Part shown: positions 56,401 to 64,000 of the stretch, in pieces | How the letters are laid out: every line of letters begins with the position of its first letter | Position numbering within the stretch: the first letter of the stretch is position 1 | Assembly (NCBI RefSeq): GCF_963576615.1 | Contig: NC_088710.1 | Span: 2,832,001 to 2,896,000 of the forward strand | Direction: 5' to 3' | Origin: Watersipora subatra | Taxonomy: Eukaryota > Bryozoa > Gymnolaemata > Cheilostomatida > Watersiporidae | DNA: 64,000 nucleotides | Position numbers and translations under genes: made by a program | Notes under the pieces: model-generated | The model's input: the letters and a program-made list of their open reading frames with translations, nothing else | Told to the model about the DNA's origin: nothing | Database searches by the model: none

Positions 56401-59400
56401 TTCCTTTTCAATAATTAAACCGCTGCGCTGTTTGGTGATCACTGCTGCTTTCATTCGAGCAGATCCTTTTACATGTTCAACTATGCGCTTATTCCTAAGG
56501 AATAGTAGCTACGGTTGAACGACTGATCAATGTTTGTTGCAGTTTCATGATGTTTAGATCACTTGATAATTTCTAATTTCACTTTCATGGCTTTTCTTTT
56601 CTTCATTGCGCTAGAAGTATTCTTCATTGCGCACCATCAGAAGTATCTCTGGCTTACCTTTTGGAGCCATAACGGAGAGCAACATGTTCACAGGTACAAT
56701 AAAGCATATGCGAAAAAAATGGACAAGTGCAATCAAAATGGCGTAACACTGAAACCGATTGACCCCATCTTCCTTACTTAGCGCCACCACACAGCGTATT
56801 CATCCACTGCGCGCTACAAACTAGTTCGCAATTGGTTACGTTTCTTAAGTTGCTAAACAGTCCAAGATGGAAATGCGTTTGAATGCTATTTAATATTTTT
56901 ATAAGGTGTGTTGTAACCATGAAATGGCGTAAGTCGCGACCGGTGTAATCCGAGGATCTACCGTAGTTGTGAAACTATCACCTCATTGGTTAGTTTCCAT
57001 CACCTGATGTACTCCTGACCAACTGTGTGTTGACTTGCCATACTTACCTACCACACACGCGATGCACAGGCGCGATGCACACACTCGTCATGTTGACCGA
57101 GTTGTTGAGAATGAAAAAAGATATTGATAGATAGACGTGCACTTGATTAGCACTGATCAATGCCATTCAATGTAAATAGACATTGAGACAAACAAATGCA
57201 TACTGGAAGCAAAGCTCTCTGCATGGCACAGTTCTATATCGGGGTTTGGCCATGTTAAGGTTTAGTGGATTTTCTGAGGAACTAGGAATGTAACAGCTGA
57301 GACATACAACCAATGCTCGCTAAACATGTAGTCACACGATTTGGTATTGTGCCAAATAGAGTTCTTCATCATCACTCTTACTATCGTTCTCTTTATAAAC
57401 TTTCAAATGATTTTCTATGATTCCGATCATATGATCATGGTGATTCCAATCATATGATGTGATATGGTTCCTATCATACGATCTAAATATAATTCCTATC
57501 ATATGATCGTGATATGATTTTTATCATATGATCCTGATATGGTTCCATCTTAATAACACCCATTTGGTTTTTATTATGTAATAGTGAATATGTTTGTACT
57601 ATTTCATCGGATTACCAGTAACCGTCATTCTCGTCAGTTTCAGCAGGTTGAGTCTGTAGCGTCATTTTTTTAACCAGCCATTATCCATCATGTTTTCTAT
57701 GAGCATGCTAAGGCCATTTGACTGCTAGTAAGCTATTCACTGCTGCCACACGGCAGAGCTAAAAATAGATAAACTGAAAGTCTTAAGAGAATCGAGTGTG
57801 CCCAAAGACCAAGCTCTTCACATGAAACGACCTTTTTCAATCGTGTACATAAAAGTGCAAAAGAAATGTAAATTGAAGTCATAGGTAATGTTCATGAGCT
57901 AATGGAATTAAACATATCATGCCTGAGATCATCTTCACTTGTCCATACGTGAGGTGTGAAGCAGCGCTGACTCACAAGTATAACCTGTAAGGTCGGATAA
58001 AGGTCAAAAGTTATCTTCTCAAAATCTGTCAAAAGTTCTCTGTCTATAGGTGTATGTAATATCGTATATATTCTTCTGATGTAGAGCATACAATGTTTTG
58101 CATTATTAATATTATTATTAATATTGTTATTATTTAAGGCAAAAGGCAGTGCGTGCTATAAAGGTACGAGATGCCAAAATAGCAATTAAACAGAAATTAG
58201 ATGAACTGAGGCCAACACGTTCTTTAGATACTAAGAGGGTGGCTGCATACAACACTCCAACTCTGTACCACGGGGTAGGATCTTATTCTACATATGTTGG
58301 AAGAGTTCTTGAACTAGGGTTCACTTGTTTCAATCATGCCCAGCTGAAAATGTCACAGCGGTATTTTTATTATTTTATCGGCAAAATAAGATGCTTTTCA
58401 TGCCCTTAGATCAGCAAATATGATTAATGTTAATTCGTGTGTTTGTGAACATATTAGTTTTATTTAATTCTAACTTTGACGCTAATAATATGCTAATATT
58501 TTATTCTAATGTATTATTATTTTACAAGCAGCACCGTCTTGCCTTGTTAACTTAAGTTGTACATGTAGATTGAGATTTTAAAGAAAAAGTTTACTTCTAT
58601 ACAGCTTTAAACATTACTTGTACATTTGCAATTCAAAGATTATTAACGTTTTACTTTAGAAGTTAAGAAATATAATAAAATGTAACTATTCATGTCTCTT
58701 TTTGTATAAAAAGCTTTGTATTTATGTAATATTGCATTTTACATGTAAATGCAGCGTAAAAAGATAAAATTATGACCGCTACCTGCTTTGTAATACCATA
58801 ATATCCTAAGCTGAGTAGAATTTACCTCCACCGAATTCGAAGATTAACTACCGGTGATCAACCTTCAACAAAAACACATTTGAGCATATAATATATACTT
58901 ACCTATATACAACATAACAGTAGTCTTAATCTATATTATATTCTTATCTAGACTCTAGTAGCTTTTATTTTAGCTTCATTACAGTAGATATACATAAATA
59001 TGTTATGTTTCTCTCTCTCTAGCTTCTCAACACTTTTACCTACAATATTGTGCATAAACTGGTCAAACATAATATTGTGCATAGACTTATCAAACATAAT
59101 ATTGTGCATAGACTTATCAAACATAATATTGTGCATAGACTTATCAAACATAATATTGTGCATAGACTTATCAAACATAATATTGTGCATAGACTTATCA
59201 AACAATATTGTGCATAGACTTATCAAACATAATATTGTGCATAGACTTATCAAACATAATGCTGTGCATAGAATTATCAAACATAATGCTGTGCATAGAA
59301 TTATCAAACATAATACTGTGCATAGACTTATCAAATATAATATTGTGCATAGATGCACTCTACAGAATATTGTACATAGATTGTATTCAACACAGTTCTG

Positions 59401-62400
59401 CACATAGATGTATTTAAAATAATCTTTTACATACATGCTGATGTATTTGACATAATACTACACATAGATGTACTCGACATAATACTATACATAGATGTAC
59501 TCGACATAATACTATACATAGATGTACTCGACATAATACTATACATAGATGTACTCGACATAATACTATACATAGATGTACTCGACATATTGCTATACAT
59601 AGATGTACTCGACATTATACTATACATAGATGTATTCGACATTATACTATACATAGATGTATTCGACATTATACTGTATATATTTTTACATGAATTTGAT
59701 ATATTACTGTATTCTGCCATACGCTGTCAAGCAGCGTTTGGTCAGTTAGTGACCTAAATGACCACTTTGGTAGATCACTAGTCACGAGGAACCACTAATA
59801 TCTCTCCCTTTGAATGTCGCTGACAGGGACGATATCCTTGTGCTCACAGTTAACCTTTCTAGTAATGAAGAAATGACTCAAAGGTCACAGTCTGCTGCCG
59901 TTATGGACAAAAGTAAGCATGTTTCAATCTGAAGAAAGCATCACTAATATTTTATTATCGAGGTCTTGAGGACCGCCCCGAGTGTCCTCAGGCCGGTCCT
60001 CAGACAGATCTTTGAAAATATTTTCATACACCTCAAATATTCTATTCATATACCTGTAATACATTGTTCATTTACCACTGACATGCTATACATGTACCTG
60101 TGACATGCTATACATGTACCTGTGACATGCTATACATGTACCTGTTATACGTTGTTCATTTACCAGTGCCATGCTATACATATACCTGTGATATGCTGCT
60201 CATATACCTGTTATACGTTGTTCATTTACTAGTGCCATTCTATACATGTACTTGTGACATGCTGCTCATATACCTGTTATACACTGTTCATTTACCAGTG
60301 ACATGCTATACATGTACCTGTGACATGCTGCTCATATACTTGTTATACGTTGTTCATTTACCAGTGCCATACTATACATGTACCTGTGACATGCTGCTCA
60401 TATACCTGTTATACACTGTTCATTTACCAGTGACATGCTATACATGTACCTGTGACATGCTGCTCATATACTTGTTATACGTTGTTCATTTACTAGTGCC
60501 ATGCTATACATGTACCTGTGACATGCTGCTCATATACCTGTTATATAGATACAATTCACATCTCTGATCTACTATTCAGCCACATTATAAATTAGGTACT
60601 TGTGCCTACACGTACGATACTACGATACGTACGTGCCTACACGTACTTTATGATCACCCCTCGTACAAGCCCTTTTTACATGCCTTGCGTGTCAAATGCT
60701 TATCTTCATGTTATTCATCCAGTACTTATTGGCATAATGTGATCAAACACTTTTCTGTTTGCTACTTCTAAATGTGACACTACACCGTTGCAGTTGACAT
60801 GTGGTCTAGTAGCTACAAGGTCTTGATTGGCTGGCTCTGCTCACTCGTGCCAGATGACATTGAAGCAATCGAACCAGACTTTACACATGTTTACCCTTTT
60901 CATGTCGTCGGTATGCAGCAAATGGTGCTAGATGGCAAGCTTCTGCTCGCTGTCGCCGTGGCTGCTGCGGGACTCGTTGATCCAAAGGTTTTACAGGCAA
61001 TGCGTTTGAATGTCAAGGTCAGTTTATTACTGTTATAGTTCATTAGAATTTTGGTAAGGTGTGACTAACAGTTAAGTGTGGTTGGAGTCACTATTACCAA
61101 CAATTATAGCACGTTTACATGCTGGGTAACATTACAGTGGTTACTACCACTGTCACTAGTCGTTACTAATGATTAGGGTTGTCGCTAGTGAGTAGAGTCG
61201 CTGGTAGTGAGTAGAGTCGTTAGTAGCGAGTAGAGTCGTTAGTAGCGAGTAGAGTCGTTAGTAGCGAGTAGAGTCGTTAGTAGCGAGTAGAGTCGTTAGT
61301 AGCGAGTAGAGTCGTTAGTAGCGAGTAGAGTCGTTATTAGCGAGTAGAGTCGTTATTAGCGAGTAGAGTCGTTAGTAGCGAGTAGAGTCGTTAGTAGAGT
61401 CGTGAGTAGCGAGTAGTCGTTAGTAGCGAGTAGAGTCGTTAGTAGCGAGTAGAGTCGTTAGTAGCGAGTAGAGTCGTTGGTAGCGAGTAGAGTCGTTGGT
61501 AGCGAGTAGAGTCGTTGGTAGCGAGTAGAGTCGTTGGTAGCGAGTAGAGTCGTTGGTAGCGAGTAGAGTCGTTGGTAGCGAGTAGAGTCGTTGGTAGCGA
61601 GTAGAGTCGTTGGTAGCGAGTAGAGTCGTTGGTAGCGAGTAGAGTCGTTGGTAGCGAGTAGAGTCGTTGGTAGCGAGTAGAGTCGTTGGTAGCGAGTAGA
61701 GTCGTTGGTAGCGAGTAGAGTCGTTGGTAGCGAGTAGAGTCGTTGGTAGCGAGTAGAGTCGTTGGTAGCGAGTAGAGTCGTTGGTAGCGAGTAGAGTCGT
61801 TGGTAGCGAGTAGAGTCGTTGGTAGCGAGTAGAGTCGTTGGTAGCGAGTAGAGTCGTTGGTAGCGAGTAGAGTCGTTGGTAGCGAGTAGAGTCGTTGGTA
61901 GCGAGTAGAGTCGTTGGTAGCGAGTAGAGTCGTTGGTAGCGAGTAGAGTCGTTGGTAGCGAGTAGAGTCGTTGGTAGCGAGTAGAGTCGTTGGTAGCGAG
62001 TAGAGTCGTTGGTAGCGAGTAGAGTCGTTGGTAGCGAGTAGAGTCGTTGGTAGCGAGCAGAGTCGTTGGTAGCGAGCAGAGTCGTTGGTAACGAGCAGAG
62101 TCCTTGGTAGCGAGCAGAGTCCTTGGTAGCGAGCAGAGTCCTTAGTAGCGAGTAGAGTCCTTAGTAGCGAGTAAAGCGACAATCAGGAATTACAGAATCT
62201 ATGAGCATATGCAGTGCAGTCATTACCTATGCAGCCCTATTTCACTGGTTGCAGTCAAGTAGCTTATGAAACCTTCCGAACTTTTGATGTTCTGTTGTCA
62301 TCATATGCAACACTTTCATACATATACTTACTTCCGTACACAACTGTAGCACAAATACGGTGTAAGTTCTTCTGAGGTTGACCTCGCTTTTGCTGGATGT

Positions 62401-62926
62401 ACAGGGTTTACCCTTGTTTTATTCTAGTTCTACCTGTAATGCTGCCAACGTCAACCTAATATTGCATAAGCATTTCTAATCTATGGCAGGCATACAAGAA
62501 AGAAGGGAACTCCTTGTTTGCACGCTACACGCAGAAGTTCTTGTCTTTAACAAACTTAGTAGATGTTAATCCGTGGTTGAGTGACTGGTCTTCAAGCCCT
62601 GTCAAGTCTGCTGCACCCAATTCCCAGTATGCGTACACAGCACACAATGTTCAGATTTCCAGCAAGCCCATGTCAACCTACATGCAGGTAACTAGTCGCT
62701 CCTGCCGTGTGAAGCAGCATTACTACAGGGTCTTGTATTCTACCATTCTACATTTTTGTGAATCTTAGAGACTTTGAAAGTTTACTTGATATTTCCGTAA
62801 AACATATCATCACAGGTGCAGACAAATCCTGACAGTGTAAAACAATATTTTGGTGATGAGATCGGGTTCCACTGGCAGACAGTGCACAACGAAGAGCAGA
62901 GCTACTATAGTGATGATGAGCCAAAG
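44431..62926 (+). CDS. DNAAF8: DNAAF8 (C16orf71/Daap1)-like dynein axonemal assembly factor, 3' end outside the window
   Basis: DNAAF8/Daap1 is a cytoplasmic factor of multiciliated cells linked to outer-dynein-arm assembly. The identification rests on two blocks recognisable from the human protein: near the N-terminus [17 protein letters not shown] followed by [10 protein letters not shown] (human QLPSLDSDS...EELFIFQR), and in the middle TVYMDLR followed by an acidic [11 protein letters not shown] run (human TIFIDLR...SSSDSE). Exons seen: 44431-44607, 45755-45899, about 47389-47603, 47939-48165, 48881-48994, 50490-50666, 50780-50891, 51320-51450, 51729-51903, 54838-54987, 55252-55452, 58139-58360, 59827-59912, 60794-61017, 62490-62687, 62816-62926. 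All junctions fit in phase except that between 45899 (phase 1) and the next exon, where an exon is missing or misplaced. The human protein is shorter than this one. Confidence is high that this is one gene, moderate for the name. Confidence 0.75.
45427..45595 (+). repeat. 33-bp tandem repeat, five copies
   Basis: The unit is about gtaagactcaagcatgactt + aaagtactcaggg. It lies in intron 1 of the DNAAF8-like gene, ending about 160 bases before exon 2. Every unit contains the donor-like string GGGTAAG. Confidence 0.92.
46135..46592 (+). repeat. 29-bp minisatellite (TCTATGTAATAGTCTAGTTACTTGGTAGC)n, about 15 copies
   Basis: A diverged array in intron 2 of the DNAAF8-like gene. Variants differ at several sites per unit, so it is older than most arrays here. 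Confidence 0.9.
48975..49710 (+). repeat. 46-bp minisatellite containing the exon end and its splice donor, 16 units
   Basis: Unit 1 is the real 3' end of exon 48881-48994 (CTCCTCAAGAG, then gtcagt) plus the first intronic bases. Units 2-16 repeat (T/C)TCAA(G/A)AG with GTGAGT, TTTGTAGTTATACTCTATGGTTTACTCC. Donor positions are spaced at 46 bases from 48995 to about 49685. An eight-unit block (about 368 bases) is itself duplicated (from about 49068 and about 49437). Confidence 0.95.
50176..50253 (+). repeat. Possible tRNA-derived SINE or tRNA pseudogene
   Basis: TAGCCTAGATGGAATCGTGC followed by GCTTGACTCTGAA and then GATTTGATTCC resembles pol III A-box and B-box spacing and an anticodon arm. 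The stem pairing is poor, so this is not a functional tRNA. It lies in an intron of the DNAAF8-like gene. Confidence 0.35.
51482..51575 (+). repeat. 20-bp tandem repeat, about five copies
   Basis: The unit is CCTTGTTTAGTCTGAG(A/G)AAT. It starts just after the exon 51320-51450. Confidence 0.9.
52385..54207 (+). repeat. 18-19-bp minisatellite (GATATACTGATATACAGAT)n, split by the hAT element
   Basis: The main array is 53249-54207, about 50 units, with two forms: the 19-base GATATACTGATATACAGAT and the 18-base GATATACTGTATTCAGAT. A short stub (52390-52442) lies left of the hAT insertion, showing that the array predates it. The units are rich in GTATAC/TATA palindromes. Confidence 0.93.
52443..53248 (+). 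mobile_element. Truncated hAT transposon (806 bp) with perfect target duplication
   Basis: The termini are CAGTGATTTTCAACC and the complement of CAGTGTTTTTCAACC, each followed inward by a GGCACAC string. GTATACTG flanks it on both sides (52435-52442 and 53249-53256), a perfect 8-base duplication as expected for hAT. The plus-strand frame 52862-53107 encodes the C-terminal hAT dimerisation block ([20 protein letters not shown]). The catalytic part is missing. It inserted into an existing GATATACTG-type minisatellite, in an intron of the DNAAF8-like gene. Confidence 0.88.
56114..56963. mobile_element. Probable pogo-type DNA element relic
   Basis: The left end (TA, then CAGGGGGCCCTCTACTTATGTCG) and the right end (the complement of CGGTAGATCCTCGGATTACACC, then TA) are weakly matching inverted ends. 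'aagtgtaagtcaaatttctgtgtaagtcga' on the left has a counterpart 'ggcgtaagtcgcgacc' on the right. No transposase was recognised; two short ORFs inside carry no motif. It lies in an intron of the DNAAF8-like gene. Confidence 0.45.
57415..57550 (+). repeat. Degenerate repeat of ATCATATGATC palindromes
   Basis: Five or six units of about 25 bases (gatatggttcctatcatatgatc) each carry the palindrome ATCATATGAT. Confidence 0.8.
59045..59350 (+). repeat. 27-bp minisatellite A (AAACATAATATTGTGCATAGACTTATC)n, about 11 copies
   Basis: A tandem array in the intron before exon 59827. One unit is shortened by two bases near 59200, which shifts the reading frame and explains the two overlapping plus-strand ORFs. 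Confidence 0.93.
59445..59675 (+). repeat. 27-bp minisatellite B (GATGTACTCGACATAATACTATACATA)n, about 8 copies
   Basis: It is separated from minisatellite A by under 100 bases and has the same period. The ends of the units (cataatact..acatagat) resemble those of A, so the two arrays may share an ancestor. Confidence 0.92.
60065..60546 (+). repeat. 66-bp tandem repeat, about 7 copies
   Basis: The unit alternates three similar parts (TGACATGCTGCTCATATACC, TGTTATACACTGTTCATTTACC, AGTGACATGCTATACATGTACC), so an ancestral unit of about 22 bases was tripled. It lies in the intron before exon 60794. Confidence 0.92.
61190..62176 (+). repeat. 19-bp minisatellite (GTCGTTGGTAGCGAGTAGA)n, about 51 copies
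   Basis: The array lies in the intron between exons 60794-61017 and 62490-62687. The left third has TTAGTAG, the centre TTGGTAG, and the right edge GAGCAGAGTCCTT variants, so the centre is the youngest part. A minus-strand 247-codon ORF follows from 57 = 3x19 bases and is not a gene. Confidence 0.95.
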
Positions 62927-64000
62927 GTTAGTAAATGGCTATATTCATGGTTAAATGGTTCCAACTAAGGCTCATAAAGGGGTTGTCAAACCTTGCCTAT
63001 CATTGAAATCTTTTGCATTTATTTACCGATTTTAATCTCCTAAAAATGCTCCTTGACAACAAAATGCGCTCCAAGAGCTGATGGAAAGCTTTATTTGTGT
63101 GTGTTATACCTTTTTCAAGCTACATTCCTTTGAATATCACTTTTAGCTATTGATGTGAGTATATTTGAATAAAAACACACTGAACAGGGCCTGGAGATGG
63201 ACGTGGGAGAAATAATGCTTTCACTGACCTCGTTAGTATGGCTTTAAGGGGCAATGTGTCTTTGGTATGATAACATATTGCCTTGGAGGAGTCTTGCAGG
63301 ATGTTATTGTTCTATACGGCCAGTCTTATAGGATGAGTAAGAGTGGCCATGTATATATACGGCCAGTCTTACTATGTGGCTGTATATATATGGCCGACTA
63401 TCATACATTAAGAAAGGGATTTGCACTAATAAATCTCCTTGACAACAAAAAGCCATCAGTGCTTTTTTTATTTTGGTCGACTCTCTGGCTTTAGTGTTGA
63501 GTAATTTTTATTTGGGTTTGAATCAGGGTTGATCTCGTGGTCCAAACTCAAATAAAAGTTACTATAAAACCACCCAAACGGTTCATGGACTCATTGCCCA
63601 AGACAGCGGTTGGTGGACTCGTTGCCAAAGGCAATGGCTTCACGAATGTTCGATTGTCAATACAGCATCTTAAAGGTTACTGTGCCAAGTAACTAGATTC
63701 AGTTTCCAGTAAGCTTCAATTATACATTAAATCTTATCATGTCTATGCATATGCAACACGTTGTTGATTTTTAAAACATATTTTGCTGAGCTTGCCACAA
63801 AACTTGTGAAGTTTGAAAACCGAATTTCAAAAACATCTAAAAGCATATTAAACACCGTTTGGGGCTCTTTTAAAAATTAAACATAGTAGAAGAGACAACC
63901 ACTTGTCAGATATTATGTAACATCGAAAAAACCTTAATAATTTCACCTGAAAAATAGCCTGCATATGTTAGAAACGGTTCACAATATTATTCAACACCCT
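62927..64000. other. Intron or 3' continuation of the DNAAF8-like gene
   Basis: I find no further exon that fits phase 0. A small repeat (tatacggccagtctta / tatatggccgac, 63315-63400) is present. The next exon is probably beyond the window. Confidence 0.4.

Larger units (their letters stand above)
58139..62926 (+). other. DNAAF8-like protein: structured C-terminal half
   Basis: After a basic helix ([20 protein letters not shown]), exons 58139-58360, 59827-59912 and 60794-61017 encode a likely globular region: [12 protein letters not shown], then [15 protein letters not shown], then [15 protein letters not shown] and [20 protein letters not shown]. Exons 62490-62687 and 62816-62926 continue ([36 protein letters not shown]) and end on a GT donor in phase 0. 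The protein therefore continues beyond the window. I cannot assign this part to a named domain from sequence alone. Confidence 0.65.

Noticed and set aside
59427..59720. A 97-codon minus-strand ORF (MSSTSMYSI repeats)
   Set aside because: Translation of the 27-base minisatellite B; 27 is a multiple of three, so the frame stays open.
60100..60567. A 155-codon plus-strand ORF rich in Leu, Cys and Thr, resembling a membrane protein
   Set aside because: It is produced by the 66-base tandem repeat (22 codons per unit) inside an intron.
61439..62182. A 247-codon minus-strand ORF with 19-residue repeats
   Set aside because: The 19-base unit returns to frame every 57 bases and lacks stops in this phase. 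It is the minisatellite, not a protein gene.

Overview
The window is animal nuclear DNA. It is AT-rich, its genes are rich in introns with ordinary GT-AG splice sites, and it is full of minisatellites and DNA-transposon relics. The gene set (an ADAR1-like RNA-editing deaminase, proteasome subunit alpha 2, a DNAAF8/C16orf71-type dynein assembly factor and an NHP2 fragment) together with pogo, hAT, Harbinger-like and Ty3/Gypsy relics points to an invertebrate metazoan. A lophotrochozoan such as a mollusc or bryozoan is a guess; the sequence alone does not settle it. Nothing looks bacterial, and the long ORFs inside tandem repeats are artefacts of repeat units whose length is a multiple of three or that lack stops.

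Layout. 1-12 kb: perhaps the last codons of an upstream gene, then mostly dispersed repeats, a pogo-type MITE, a BED-finger (hAT) relic, the first two coding exons of NHP2 on the minus strand plus a decayed copy of its exon 1, and a decayed minus-strand LTR retrotransposon (gag zinc knuckles and protease motif). 12.0-35.0 kb: ADAR on the plus strand, 16 coding exons that I could join in phase from start to stop (752 codons). Its introns hold most of the repeats and transposons, including three long inverted repeats. 35.8-38.2 kb: PSMA2 on the minus strand, seven exons, complete (235 codons), convergent with ADAR. 38.3-38.7 kb: an unrecognised 114-codon ORF head-to-head with PSMA2. 39.1-43.5 kb: an internally deleted minus-strand Gypsy element with two diverged LTRs. 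44.4-62.9 kb and beyond: a DNAAF8-like gene on the plus strand, at least 16 exons, running off the right edge; its introns carry nine tandem-repeat blocks, one of them made of copies of a splice donor.

The genes are independent housekeeping or ciliary genes and do not form a pathway. The most interesting relation is within ADAR: its own introns contain inverted repeats that would fold into long double-stranded RNA, the substrate of its product, so self-editing is a reasonable hypothesis. The deaminase also carries an enlarged segment where the ADAR2 RNA-contacting 5'-binding loop lies. The second is the DNAAF8 minisatellite in which about 15 extra, stronger 5' splice sites follow the authentic one.
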